Assembly (NCBI RefSeq): GCF_000447295.1 | Contig: NZ_KE650771.1 | Coordinates: forward strand, 5,911,559 to 5,975,558 | Reading direction: 5' to 3' | Source of the DNA: Fischerella sp. PCC 9431 | GTDB lineage: Bacteria > Cyanobacteriota > Cyanobacteriia > Cyanobacteriales > Nostocaceae | Length of the DNA: 64,000 bases | Shown: positions 37,598 through 47,250 of the stretch, piece after piece | How the letters are laid out: every line of letters starts with the position of its first letter | Position numbering within the stretch: the first letter of the stretch is position 1 | Translations under genes and position numbers: made by a program | The notes under the pieces: generated by a model | Database searches by the model: none | Told to the model about the DNA's origin: nothing | What the model saw: only the letters and a program-made list of their open reading frames with translations

Positions 37598-37655
37598 TCA
37601 GTGATCAGTGATCAGTGATCAGTGATCAGTGATCAGTTATCAGTTATCAGTTATC
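37592..37655. repeat. Tandem heptamer agtgatc array
   Basis: Heptamers of cagtgat overlap the pyrD stop and run on as agttatc variants. Six GATC sites fall exactly seven bases apart (first at 37596, last at 37631). Confidence 0.85.
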
Positions 37656-37732
37656 AATCAGTGAAAGTTATTAACTGATCAATGGTAACTGGTAAGCAGC
37701 TACATGCCTACAATGATTTCACCCTTCAGCCT

Positions 37733-38461
37733 TTAGCTATTTTGTTCTTCTAAAGGGAAAAATTCCTTAGTTCTTGGTGAAAAACTCCAAGCGATACCAT
37801 CTGGATCTTTGCTACGACTCCACTCAGGAAAGTTTGGGTCATCTCTTCTTTTGTATACAGTGCTGGAATACACGTTGAGACGCTTCGCTAGTTCCGATTG
37901 AATTAGAGAACCGAAAACTAGTTGTTGTTCTAATGGTTGTTTAACTTCCTGATGTGTATGGGGTAGGGTTTCAGGTTCTGGTTCTACTTGCTGTGGTTGT
38001 GAGGGGGGTGATGCCAGTAAAGATTCCATCATTTTATTATCCTTTGGATGAGGAAGTTCTTTTACTGGTTCGCTACTATCAAAGATGCTACCGAGAGTAC
38101 TAGCAGTGATAAAGTAATACACTTTACCACCCTCTGTAGAGTTAACAACGCTGCCGGCAAATTCTGCTACTTTTGTATCCAGATAGCGTTTTGCCGTTTC
38201 TCCAGAAAAATTACCCTTAATTGCCAAGTCCATTGGGGTAATTTTGCCTTGATTTTCCCGAATTAACTGGTTAAACATCGGGTTCACTTCCAAACACCAT
38301 TTTTGCCACTGATAGCGCTGCCAGATGTTGATAGCTAAAGCCAGAAAGATTAACGCCAGCCAAATTCGCCAGGTTGCGACCAGGAAAATTATTAAAAACG
38401 ATATTGGCAAAAGCAGAACTAGGTATCCTTTGCCATAGTATTCTATTTTGTTTTCACTCAT
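37733..38461 (-). CDS. Membrane-anchored protein of unknown function with HTH-like C-terminus
   Basis: About 242 residues from the ATG at 38461 (another ATG is two codons upstream). Two adjacent hydrophobic segments (LVLLLPISFLIIFLV, WLALIFLALAINIW) near residues 15-50 anchor it. Then come a cytoplasmic helical region (TPMDLAIKGNFSGETAKRYLDTK), a Pro/Gln/Glu linker, and a C-terminal region where SELAKRLNVYSSTVYKRRDD looks like a helix-turn-helix. I do not recognise the family; it appears to be a cyanobacterial hypothetical. A membrane-tethered DNA-binding role is a guess. Confidence 0.7.
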   Translation of the reverse strand: MSENKIEYYGKGYLVLLLPISFLIIFLVATWRIWLALIFLALAINIWQRYQWQKWCLEVNPMFNQLIRENQGKITPMDLAIKGNFSGETAKRYLDTKVAEFAGSVVNSTEGGKVYYFITASTLGSIFDSSEPVKELPHPKDNKMMESLLASPPSQPQQVEPEPETLPHTHQEVKQPLEQQLVFGSLIQSELAKRLNVYSSTVYKRRDDPNFPEWSRSKDPDGIAWSFSPRTKEFFPLEEQNS

Positions 38462-38579
38462 GCCCATTTTTGCCAAATGACTTTTAGGGAAATAATATTA
38501 TCTTGGCAAAAATTGGGACAAAAATTTGTAGTTTTTGTGTAATTGCCAAAAAATTTTCTCGGCAAAAGTGATGTTTTCG

Positions 38580-38730
38580 ATCAGGGAAAGGGGATTGGGG
38601 ACAAGGAGGACAAGAGGGACAAGAGGGACAAGGGGAACAAGGGGACACGGAGAATATTTTTGATTGATTCACCCAGTTTCCTACTCTCAGTATCTCCAAT
38701 CCCCGATCCCCAATCCCCAATCCCCAATGG
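38580..38730. repeat. Short tandem repeat block upstream of the membrane/HTH gene
   Basis: acaaggaggacaagagggac-type units (about 38595-38650) and ccccgatccccaatcccc units (38697-38727) between cobO and the neighbouring gene. Non-coding. Confidence 0.75.
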
Positions 38731-38733
38731 CAA

Positions 38734-39411
38734 TTAAAACTCAATTCCTGGTTGAGCTTTTACGCCTTGGTCACGAAAGGGATGTTTTACCAATGTCATT
38801 TCTGTGACTAAATCAGCACGTTCGATTAAATCTAGGGGTGCGCCTCGGCCTGTAAGAATAACGTGATTATCCACTGGTTTTTGTGCTAGACCCTGCAAAA
38901 TTTCTTCTACACGCAAATATCCCAGCTTAATTGCAATATTTATTTCATCTAATAGTACTAGCTTAAATTCTGGCTTGCGGATATATTCTAATCCTTTTTC
39001 CCAAGCGGCTTGTGCTTTTTCAAGGTCGCGATCGCGATCTTGGGTTTCCCAGGTAAAGCCTTCACCCATAGCGTGAAATTCTAATTGGTCTGGCCAAAGG
39101 CTAAAAACCTTTTTTTCTGAAGGTTCCCAAGCACCTTTGATAAATTGGACGATCGCCACTTTGTATCCATGACCGAGCGATCGCAGTATCATTCCCAAGG
39201 CTGCGGTTGTTTTTCCTTTACCATTGCCAGTGTGAACTATTATTAAGCCTTTGTCTGGAATTGCTTTTGCTATGCGTTGGTCTTGCACCTGCTTGCGTCG
39301 TTGCATTTTTTGGCGATACTGTTCGTCAGTCAAAGTTGAGGATGACGCTTCCTCAGTTAAGCGTTTAGCCTCTGTGTCTAGATTCAAGTCAGCAGAGTTG
39401 TCGGTATTCAT
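38734..39411 (-). CDS. cobO: Cob(I)yrinic acid a,c-diamide adenosyltransferase
   Basis: About 225 residues from the ATG at 39411; a GTG at 39423 is in frame. CobO/BtuR-type P-loop enzyme attaching the 5'-deoxyadenosyl group to cobalt in B12 synthesis or salvage. The P-loop is IVHTGNGKGKTTAALGM. AIVQFIKGAWEPSE, LVLLDEINIAIKLGYL and VILTGRGAPLDLIERADLVTEM are family blocks. No cobalamin riboswitch was recognised upstream. Single gene, no other cob genes near. Confidence 0.93.
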   Translation of the reverse strand: MNTDNSADLNLDTEAKRLTEEASSSTLTDEQYRQKMQRRKQVQDQRIAKAIPDKGLIIVHTGNGKGKTTAALGMILRSLGHGYKVAIVQFIKGAWEPSEKKVFSLWPDQLEFHAMGEGFTWETQDRDRDLEKAQAAWEKGLEYIRKPEFKLVLLDEINIAIKLGYLRVEEILQGLAQKPVDNHVILTGRGAPLDLIERADLVTEMTLVKHPFRDQGVKAQPGIEF

Positions 39412-39554
39412 AAGTAATTGCACAAAATTAAATTCATTTAGTTGAGGGAACTCTTAACAGGGAATAGCTTGAAGAGTAATTAATTTTGTTTATGTACTTA
39501 TCAGATTACCAAGATTGAAGCAACTGTTATTTTTGGTCAGCGTTTATGGTTTTT

Positions 39555-40005
39555 AGGACTTACGCACTATACAAATTGGCTATTATTTGCATAATCGTTG
39601 GTTCACAACACAAGTGCGTTGGTTCACAACACAAGTTCGTTGGTTCACAACACAAGTTCGTTGGTTCACAACACAAGTGCGTTGGTTCACAACACAAGTG
39701 CGTTGGTTCACAACACAAGTTCGTTGGTTCACAACACAAGTTCGTTGGTTCACAACACAAGTCTGTTGGTTCACAACACAAGTTCGTTGGTTCACAACAC
39801 AAGTTCGTTGGTTCACAACACAAGTTCGTTGGTTCACAACACAAGTCTGTTGGTTCACAACACAAGTTCGTTGGTTCACAACACAAGTAAGTCCGTAGCG
39901 ATCGCATTCGTAAAGCCATCATTACCCGGTTAAAATCGATAATACTCCTACAGAACCAAATATTTTCATACACATAATAGACAATTTGTACAGTGCGTAA
40001 GTTCT
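39555..40005. mobile_element. MITE-like element with 24-base terminal inverted repeats
   Basis: aggacttacgcactatac... at 39555-39578 matches the reverse complement of 39982-40005 at 22 of 24 positions. The 451-base interval between cobO and the TamB gene contains no transposase. About 65% of it is a 21-base tandem array. Ends beginning ggacttacgca are familiar from cyanobacterial small mobile elements. A target-site duplication could not be fixed by eye. Confidence 0.75.
39596..39889. repeat. 14 tandem copies of a 21-base repeat
   Basis: Perfect 21-base periodicity of cgttggttcacaacacaag followed by two variable bases, 14 units. Variation is confined to about three positions at the junction (tgcg, ttcg, tctg; last unit taag). 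The first four bases gttg and caac within each unit can pair. Five of six frames stay open through it, so frames here are not evidence for a gene. No spacers, so not a CRISPR. Confidence 0.95.
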
Positions 40006-40123
40006 AGTTTTGAGGAACCTCAATGTTGTGTAGAGAAACCCATTTGTGATTTTCGTGTTAGCGTTTGTTGATTATGTTAAAGCTTTAGCAATGACTAATG
40101 ACCAATGATCGATGACAAAAGCC

Positions 40124-43100
40124 TTAAAATCTTGTTTCGTATTGAATTTCTGCTCGACTTTCATCAGTTAAATTGGTTGAACTTCTTATGACTAGTTGAT
40201 CACTGAGTTGATAAAGCAAGTTGTAACGGAAGGATTCATTGCCATAAAAAACTCGTGATACTGAAAAAGAAATATCGTCAGAAATACCAATTGCTGCTTC
40301 TGCTGCTAAACTTAGTACTGAACTTTCTCCGCTTGCAGTAGGCTGGATAGTGGGAAAAATCTGAAATTCTTTTAAACCGATCGCTTCAGCAAGTTGACTA
40401 ATTCTGCCTTGGAAGTTTGCAAATATCTCAGAATTGGTGAGAGTAGCAATACCGATGCTAGTTGCATCAGGTTGACCAAAGACATTGATAAAAGAACCTC
40501 CTAATAAAGCAACTATTTCGTCTTTTGTACGACTAGGCTCACTAGTTAGTTGTAAATTTTCAGATAATCTACTGGCTGGGCCTTGGACACTGGCTTCGAT
40601 GCGAACGGTGTTGAAAGTTCCCAAGGCGTTGGGAGAAGAATCATTAATCTCGCTGGATGTGGATGTACTTGGTAATCGACTTCTGTTATATTGCGGAACT
40701 AAGGTGACTAGTTGCACATTCAAAATCGGGTCTAATCCCTGTTTCGGGGTGAATGTGACGGTTTGGTCATGACCACGCGCTAAGGTAAATCGAGTCACAA
40801 ATAAATTGACTTGACCTTGTTTAATATCTATCACTCCTTGAGGACGAGGATTAGCTAAAGTTCCGTTGAGGGTAATATCTCCCTTGGTGACAAAGCTGAA
40901 TATTGGTTCTTGAGTGACACGCACATCGTTATCGAGGATGACGCGGAAATCTGCAAATTCTACAGGTAAATTGATGGGCGTTGAACTGGGAGAAGGTGAA
41001 GAATTAGCTGTTTCTTGTGGCTGGCTTGGGGGAGTGTTTGTAATTGCCAGATTTGGTTTTTCTAGATATATTTCGCTATTTGTGACAGGATTTGTTACAG
41101 AATTATTTGCGGGTGTTGCACCTGTGGTTTGGGAAGTTTTAGCATTCTGATTTAAAGATATCTGACCGTTTTGAAGTCGCACATTTCCAGCTAATCGGGG
41201 TTTTTGTGCTGTGCCTCTAATTACCACATTTCCACTGACTCCCCCTGTATACAATTGTGGTAGATTCAGTCTGAGGTTTTCTAAGACGACAGTGAGAGGA
41301 TTAGTTTCTGCTTGTTGTAGGGCGTTTTGAGTAGCAAAAATAGGTAGAATCCCGGATGCTATTAATTGTCCCCGGCTATATTTTCCTTGCAGACCTTCAA
41401 CATTGAAGCGATCGCCTGCAAGTCTGATTGTCCCTGTGACATCTGTCAATGGTTGGGAAAGGTTAGGTGATTTCAAGGTTGCATTTCTGACTGTGACAAT
41501 ACCATTAGTATTAGGCTGCTGCAACGTACCACCAACTTGAATATCTACATTTCCCTGACCTTCAACCCAATTGACTTGGTTAGTCAAGGCATTTAAGATT
41601 GCTAAACCTTCATTTTCTACGTAGGCATTGACGTTAATCTGGTCACTATCTGGTTTGACAGTGGCAAAAGGCAAGCTTAAGGGAATGCTACCTACAATAT
41701 CTACTGGTTCTGTACCTGTTCCCGTGACTGAGATATTGCTACCAAAATTTAAGCGAGCATTATTGTAATTAAAACTTAATTGTGCTGCTCGAATAGATTG
41801 CTGATTAACACTTCCATCCACCAACGCTATTTCCCCAATTGCAGTGGGATTTTTCAAACTACCTGCTAAAGTCACAAGTCCATTGAAATTTCCTGTAACT
41901 TCTACAGGTAAATCTGGTACAAAAGGCTTGATCAATGCTACTGGAAATGATTCGATGCGCGCTTGTCCAGATAGTTGTTCTTGACTCAACTGTCCGCTAA
42001 AAGCCAGAAGTGACCCATCTAAATTTACCCGTAGGGGTTGTAACCTGACAACACCATCTGCAAAAGAACCGTTAGCAATAACTTCATTAATTTTGTAATC
42101 ACCCCACACCCAGTTAGAACCTGTGAGATTAAAACTAGTATTCAATGATTGCAAAGTTCCTGTAACTTGAATTTGCCCACTAATTGGGCCGCTTAATTCT
42201 GCTAAGGTTGGTATTCGTGCTTGTTGCTGTTGTTGTTTTTGTTGTGCTACTAAAGCTGCAATTTTGTTGTACAACTCTAATTTTGTTGCCAAAGATGCAT
42301 TAGGTTTGCCAACAGAGACGGTATTTAATGCTTCTGCACCAGCTAAATTTGGTGACTGTAAACCAGTGCTAATATCTGAAAAATCAAAAATATTCAACGC
42401 CGATAAGATATTCTCGATTCTGGCTTGGTCAAAGCTGAGTTGAAAATTTAATGGTTGATTACCTGTGATTGGAAGTTTACCACTGAGTAAGTAACGACCT
42501 GTACCTTGCCGCAATTCACCTTCTGATAAACTAAAAACACCATCAGCAAAATTAATCTGACCACGAAATTGATCGGCGGTAAGTCTACCAATTTTCGGCT
42601 GAGTTATATTCACATTACCTGCAACGGTAGATTCGTTTAAATTAACGATAAAGTTACCCGAAGCATTTCCAGCCACAGGGCCAAAATTTCTCGCACCGCT
42701 AGGAATAAAACCTTCCACTACAGATAAAGGAAAGTCTCGCAAATTGACTAAGAGATTGTCTCCTTGACTTCTACCAGTGGCGACAGTACCGTCACGTCGA
42801 ACTAAAAATGAACTGGGACGATAGTTAGGGTCAAGGTTGAAGGCGATTTGGTCTTGTTGACCTCGCAGTTGCAGTTGGGTTCCTTGTTCTGGTTGATAAC
42901 TAATCTGACCAGTTAACACTGGATCAAATGCTAGTTGATTAACTTTAAAGTTCTCTAGTTGGATATTACCAGAAGCTATGGGAGTGCTGGGAGTGCCTTT
43001 GACTGTGCCATCGAAATCAAGTGTACCTGCGATCGCCACATTTCCAGGTAAATTCAAAGGCAGGGTTTGCAAGTTGTAATTTTGTGCCAATACATCCAAG

Positions 43101-45436
43101 TTGAAGTTTTGGATTTGGGGTGTAACTGTGTCTGCAAATGCGATCGCCACTGTCCCCGCAGCCCTCAAACCTGGTGCTGTTGCTTGTATAATGCGTAACT
43201 GCTCACCGTTCCATCGAAATTGGGCAGTTAGTGGTTGTTGGAGTTGGGCTAAACCTTGAGACAGGCGCACTTGTCCATTAGCTTGAATGGCGGATGGTCC
43301 AAATGATGCGACAGTTCCCGTTAAGCCAACTCGACCACTGAGTTGACCGCGTAAACTTTCAGAAAAAGTATCAAGTTGAATTTGATCAGCATTGGCAACT
43401 GCTTGCCATTTACCGTTATTAAGGCGAATATTATTTAAGTTTAATGTGCCTGATGCGACATTAACATTTGCTTGTCCCGCAGCTTGAATATCTGCAAGTT
43501 CAAAAGAGTTAGTTGTTCCCGATAGGCGTAAGTTAGCACTAGCGATTTGACCCTGGATATTTTCAGCGAAACGACTCAGTGGAATTTGGTTAGCATTCGC
43601 TACTGCTTGCCATTTACCGTTATTCAGCTGAATATCCCTGAGATTCACACTACTTTCTGCTAAATTGAGTCTAGCTTGTCCTGTGGCTTGAATATTAGCA
43701 AGCTCAAAAGAATCAGTCGTCCCAGCTAAATTAAATTCACCGTTGACAACTCCCTCGCGATATTGGGGCGGCACTTGAGCAAAATTATCTAGCTGAATAT
43801 TATTAGCATCAACTACACCTTGCCAGCGTTTTTGTACAAGCTGTCCTTTTGCTGTGATTGTACCTCCTGCTATTTTGGCAACAGCATCTTGTAGCTTAAT
43901 GACTCCAGAGTTATTGCTGTTGATCGCAACTTCTAATCTCGCGGGATAGGTAGCAGCAGGTGCTTGTACCTGGGCTACTGCTTTGAGGTTACTAGGAACA
44001 CCAGATATTTGCGTATTTACCGCTAGGTTGCCAATTTGAAATTGGGGTGAAGCTTCATAGGTTTTGGCGATCGCATCTCCTGGTAAATTCTGCCCTTGCA
44101 AGTTAAAAGCAACTTTGTTTTGATTTCTTAGAGCAACTCGACCACTGCCAGTAATTTTACCCCCAACATTGGGAATAGCTTGGATATCAGCAAGAACTAG
44201 CTCATTGGGAGTAGCCCGTAAGTTTGTGCTAATTTGATTAAAAATAAGGCGGTCAATTTGAGCAGTCTTGACTGTACTAATATTTCCGGTGGCGATCGGT
44301 TTTTGTAATGGCCCCTGCACTTTGAAATTTGCTTGCACTGTACCAGCTATAGGTACTGGTGATTTTGCATTTAAAGAGTCTAAAACATTCTTGAGGTTAA
44401 CTGGCTTCACCTGTGCTGTGAGGTTATATCCAGTTTGAGTATTGATTGTTCCTTGAGCTTGCACTGGTATACTGCCATAAAGCGCAGTCAGATTTCCAAG
44501 AGCAATCTGTTGATTTTGAAAATTTAATTGACCCGTTGTATTGGTAATTTTAGTGGGAATATTCGCAACTTGTGCAGTGATTTGATTTAACCCTACACTT
44601 CCAAAAAGGGAGATTTCTGGCTGATTCGGTTGTAACTGAACTGTTAAGTCACTATCCACACGACCAGCTTGTATATCGACTGGCGTCTCGACTAATCGAG
44701 AAAGATCCGATGCTAACAAATCAGCAGCATTAATCTTCAGGTTGATTTTCCCTGTACTGGGACGTGTATTACCAACAATTTGTAAATCGCCCCCGTTGAC
44801 GGGTGTAGTGTTGATTTTAAAGGTAATTAGTTGATTTCGTTCTAATAAGCGAGCCGAGCCGTTAAGCTGATTAAATCCTACAGCCGCTTTCGGTTTTTTC
44901 GCTTGGGAAAATGGTTGTAGAGTTAAATCACCACCTTGAAGCTGAATTTGTTCTAATTCCGTTTGAATAAAACCAGCCTGTTCTTCTGCATTAGGCTTAA
45001 TAGTTGTTGTCACCCAGCGACCTTGTTGATCCTGTGCAATATAAATATCAGGCTGGACTAACGTTACATTTAGCTTTAAAGCCCGGTTTTGGATTAGTTG
45101 CCAAGGATCAAATTGTACTTGAACAGCTTTAATCTTAAGATTATCTGGATCGGTGGCAGTTGCAGGAACTGATGATGAGCCAAACCGCAAGCTATTCCAA
45201 GAAAAATCTTCGACTTTTCCCACTTGCACAGGTCGTCCGAGTAATTGCTCAAGATTAGTTTCTACTAATGGTACTAATTTCTTGTTGAGAAACGTCCAAG
45301 CCCACCAAGCACCTCCTGCAATTCCAACTAGCAAAATCACACCAAGAGTTATTCCAGTACGACTTAATAGCAGGAACCAGAAGCGTCTGTTGGAATTAGA
45401 CGGAGGTTGATTATCTGGAGTGGGAGAACCTGTCAT
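40124..45436 (-). CDS. tamB: TamB-family translocation/assembly module protein (DUF490)
   Basis: A 1770-residue envelope protein. An N-terminal helix (FLLLSRTGITLGVILLVGIA) anchors it in the inner membrane. The rest is a long, beta-rich, repetitive chain of the AsmA/TamB bridge type, which moves phospholipids and helps outer-membrane assembly, and in plants and cyanobacteria corresponds to Tic236-like proteins. A near-repeat of about 85 residues occurs around residues 585-720 (IRLNNGKWQAVANA and variants). The C-terminal TamB domain ends RAEIQYETRF. The length is within the range of cyanobacterial homologues. Confidence 0.93.
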   Translation of the reverse strand: MTGSPTPDNQPPSNSNRRFWFLLLSRTGITLGVILLVGIAGGAWWAWTFLNKKLVPLVETNLEQLLGRPVQVGKVEDFSWNSLRFGSSSVPATATDPDNLKIKAVQVQFDPWQLIQNRALKLNVTLVQPDIYIAQDQQGRWVTTTIKPNAEEQAGFIQTELEQIQLQGGDLTLQPFSQAKKPKAAVGFNQLNGSARLLERNQLITFKINTTPVNGGDLQIVGNTRPSTGKINLKINAADLLASDLSRLVETPVDIQAGRVDSDLTVQLQPNQPEISLFGSVGLNQITAQVANIPTKITNTTGQLNFQNQQIALGNLTALYGSIPVQAQGTINTQTGYNLTAQVKPVNLKNVLDSLNAKSPVPIAGTVQANFKVQGPLQKPIATGNISTVKTAQIDRLIFNQISTNLRATPNELVLADIQAIPNVGGKITGSGRVALRNQNKVAFNLQGQNLPGDAIAKTYEASPQFQIGNLAVNTQISGVPSNLKAVAQVQAPAATYPARLEVAINSNNSGVIKLQDAVAKIAGGTITAKGQLVQKRWQGVVDANNIQLDNFAQVPPQYREGVVNGEFNLAGTTDSFELANIQATGQARLNLAESSVNLRDIQLNNGKWQAVANANQIPLSRFAENIQGQIASANLRLSGTTNSFELADIQAAGQANVNVASGTLNLNNIRLNNGKWQAVANADQIQLDTFSESLRGQLSGRVGLTGTVASFGPSAIQANGQVRLSQGLAQLQQPLTAQFRWNGEQLRIIQATAPGLRAAGTVAIAFADTVTPQIQNFNLDVLAQNYNLQTLPLNLPGNVAIAGTLDFDGTVKGTPSTPIASGNIQLENFKVNQLAFDPVLTGQISYQPEQGTQLQLRGQQDQIAFNLDPNYRPSSFLVRRDGTVATGRSQGDNLLVNLRDFPLSVVEGFIPSGARNFGPVAGNASGNFIVNLNESTVAGNVNITQPKIGRLTADQFRGQINFADGVFSLSEGELRQGTGRYLLSGKLPITGNQPLNFQLSFDQARIENILSALNIFDFSDISTGLQSPNLAGAEALNTVSVGKPNASLATKLELYNKIAALVAQQKQQQQQARIPTLAELSGPISGQIQVTGTLQSLNTSFNLTGSNWVWGDYKINEVIANGSFADGVVRLQPLRVNLDGSLLAFSGQLSQEQLSGQARIESFPVALIKPFVPDLPVEVTGNFNGLVTLAGSLKNPTAIGEIALVDGSVNQQSIRAAQLSFNYNNARLNFGSNISVTGTGTEPVDIVGSIPLSLPFATVKPDSDQINVNAYVENEGLAILNALTNQVNWVEGQGNVDIQVGGTLQQPNTNGIVTVRNATLKSPNLSQPLTDVTGTIRLAGDRFNVEGLQGKYSRGQLIASGILPIFATQNALQQAETNPLTVVLENLRLNLPQLYTGGVSGNVVIRGTAQKPRLAGNVRLQNGQISLNQNAKTSQTTGATPANNSVTNPVTNSEIYLEKPNLAITNTPPSQPQETANSSPSPSSTPINLPVEFADFRVILDNDVRVTQEPIFSFVTKGDITLNGTLANPRPQGVIDIKQGQVNLFVTRFTLARGHDQTVTFTPKQGLDPILNVQLVTLVPQYNRSRLPSTSTSSEINDSSPNALGTFNTVRIEASVQGPASRLSENLQLTSEPSRTKDEIVALLGGSFINVFGQPDATSIGIATLTNSEIFANFQGRISQLAEAIGLKEFQIFPTIQPTASGESSVLSLAAEAAIGISDDISFSVSRVFYGNESFRYNLLYQLSDQLVIRSSTNLTDESRAEIQYETRF

Positions 45437-45791
45437 TTTTATTTAAAAAATACTGCTGGGGATGACCCTAAAACATAAGTAGTACAAAAAGGCAGAAAGT
45501 ACAAGGAGCGTAAATAAATTAACATTTCCCTTTTGAGCGTGTTTTTGTGTACACACTTTTTCATGTTACTTTTGTCTGCAATAGGAATAACTTTTTACGG
45601 TTATATAAAACATCTATCAAAAGCAGGGAAAGTCCAATTAACAGGTCAATCAGAACTAGTCCTTTGCGGAGATAACCTCCATTCACATTCATGCTTATGG
45701 CGATTTAGTCTTGATTTTTTTCTAATTTTTGTTATATTTATTTACATAAGTTTACAAAAAAGTAAAGCAAATATGCATAAGTGTTGGCACT
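45437..45791. other. Intergenic region
   Basis: 355 bases between the divergent TamB and pentapeptide genes. A frame at 45533-45802 crosses the next start and shows no family features, so it is not called. Promoters are expected. Confidence 0.4.
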
Positions 45792-46415
45792 ATGGACGCT
45801 AATGATCTTCTTGAGCGTTACGCTGCGGGTAACAGACATTTTTTGCAAGTCAGCTTGCAACGCGTTAACTTGAAAGAAATTTGCTTAGTGGGAATTAACT
45901 TGGGTCAGGGTAACTTAAGCAAGGCAAATCTATCAGGGGCTTGTTTGCGGGGAGCAAATTTAAATGAAGCAAATTTGGTGGAAGCAACTTTGTGGAGAAC
46001 TGATTTAAGAGAAGCCTTATTAATTTGGGCTGATTTGAGCAAAGCTTGTTTGATTCGAGCAAACCTCGTAAAAGCAGATTTACACAAGGCTGTATTAGCC
46101 AGAGCAGACCTGCGTCTAGCTGATTTACGTTATGCTGACCTTAGTGATGCAAATCTGGAAGGTGCGGATCTGCGTTATGCTGATCTAACAGGCGCAAATT
46201 TGGCGGGTGCAAATTTGAGCAAGACAAATCTCACAGGTGCAAATTTGAGTAAAGCAGACCTGTATCAAGCGAATATGACTAAAGCTATTTTGTCAAGAAC
46301 AGATTTGCGTTACGCCGATATCAGTTGTACCAATATGGACAATATTGATTTGTGTGATGTAAATTTGAGTGGCGCTTGTTTGTCTGAATCATTACTTTTA
46401 TACTCTTTGAATTAA
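45792..46415 (+). CDS. Pentapeptide repeat protein
   Basis: 207 residues, almost entirely A(D/N)LXX repeats from about residue 30 to the end (for example ANLNEANLVEATLWRTDLRE), which fold as a right-handed quadrilateral beta-helix. No signal peptide, no extra domain. Roles of such proteins vary (gyrase protection, surface, unknown); cyanobacteria carry many. The N-terminal 25 residues (MDANDLLERYAAGNRHFLQ) form a short capping helix often seen in this group. The function here is unknown. Confidence 0.92.
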   Translation: MDANDLLERYAAGNRHFLQVSLQRVNLKEICLVGINLGQGNLSKANLSGACLRGANLNEANLVEATLWRTDLREALLIWADLSKACLIRANLVKADLHKAVLARADLRLADLRYADLSDANLEGADLRYADLTGANLAGANLSKTNLTGANLSKADLYQANMTKAILSRTDLRYADISCTNMDNIDLCDVNLSGACLSESLLLYSLN

Positions 46416-46506
46416 CAAATCAAATCACTCATAGAAAAATTTAAGTTTTACTCAAAGTGACTGTGCTGTGCTTTATTCGTAGACAAAAATTGATTTAAGA
46501 TAACTA

Positions 46507-46631
46507 ATACCAATTTGAAAAAAGAATGCGACAGATAAATTTTATTGTAGAGACGCGATAAATCGCGTCTCATATCCAGATGATCGCGTCTCATATTCTG
46601 AATGTGTCGCAAACATTTTTTGAATCGGTAT
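46507..46631. mobile_element. MITE-like element, copy 1
   Basis: A 125-base element. 27-base imperfect inverted ends: ataccaatttgaaaaaag... at 46507-46533 against tgtcgcaaacattttttg... at 46605-46631. Inside, gtagagacgcgat pairs with atcgcgtctc. No coding. The last 47 bases recur at 48943-48989 with one mismatch. Remaining bases of the 46416-46902 gap hold tgaccattgactattgacc-type short repeats (46870-46898) before the next gene. Confidence 0.7.
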
Positions 46632-46902
46632 AAGTATATTTTCAAAGAATGAAGTAGTATTTAAAATGCAAAAACCGACAGAATCTTGGTATCTTGAAAT
46701 CAGGATGGCGATCGCCACACATAAAGCCATCAAAAACTTAAGCTACTCTCTTTTACCCTGAAAAATAAATATCGAGTCAGCACATATGGTAGAAAACTGT
46801 CTAGCTGTGACGATTACAAGTCATAGCTAGTATTATTATGACTTCAAGAGCCATCCTCTAAAAACTGAATTATTGACCATTGACTATTGACCATTAACTA
46901 AC

Positions 46903-47250
46903 ATGCACGTTCTTTCAATTCCTACCTGGATCATTCACGTTTCTAGCGTTATCGAGTGGATTGTTGCCATTTGGTTAATCTGGCAATATGGTGAAGTAAC
47001 TGGCAACCGTGCCTGGTGGACATTGTCTTTGGGTATGTTACCAGCTTTAGTGAGTGCAATGTGTGCTTGCACTTGGCACTTTTTTGAGAATGCAGAATCA
47101 CTACAATGGTTAGTCACACTACAAGCTACCATGACTTTAGTTGGTAATATTACGCTTTGGGCGGCTGCTGTGTGGATTTGGCGCAATGCTAAATCTACCG
47201 AAGTAGTCACCGAAGTCACTTCTACAGAAAGTATTGAATCAAAGCAATGA
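46903..47250 (+). CDS. DUF2499 membrane protein
   Basis: 115 residues, three or so hydrophobic helices (WIIHVSSVIEWIVAIWLIW, LSLGMLPALVSAMCACTWHF, VTLQATMTLVGNITLWAAAVWIW). This matches DUF2499, found in cyanobacteria and plastid-bearing eukaryotes, with unknown function. It overlaps the DUF3593 gene by four bases (ATGA at 47247-47250), so the two are translationally coupled and probably form one complex. Conserved His/Trp residues sit near the membrane face (WIIHVSSVIEW, CTWHFFEN). Confidence 0.85.
   Translation: MHVLSIPTWIIHVSSVIEWIVAIWLIWQYGEVTGNRAWWTLSLGMLPALVSAMCACTWHFFENAESLQWLVTLQATMTLVGNITLWAAAVWIWRNAKSTEVVTEVTSTESIESKQ

Noticed and set aside
39412-39554. Cobalamin riboswitch ahead of cobO
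   Set aside because: No B12-box-like sequence could be recognised, and the interval is too short for the full aptamer.
39596-39889. CRISPR array
   Set aside because: Repeats are contiguous with no spacers, and no cas gene is near.
39546-39973. Several repeat-peptide frames on both strands (VGSQHKF, VVNQRTC, CCEPTNL types)
   Set aside because: All arise from the same 21-base tandem array, where five of six frames are open. No frame has a ribosome site, conserved ends or codon bias.
45533-45802. 89-residue frame overlapping the pentapeptide gene start
   Set aside because: Hydrophobic stretches come from T-rich intergenic DNA. It overlaps a well-supported start and has no recognisable domain.
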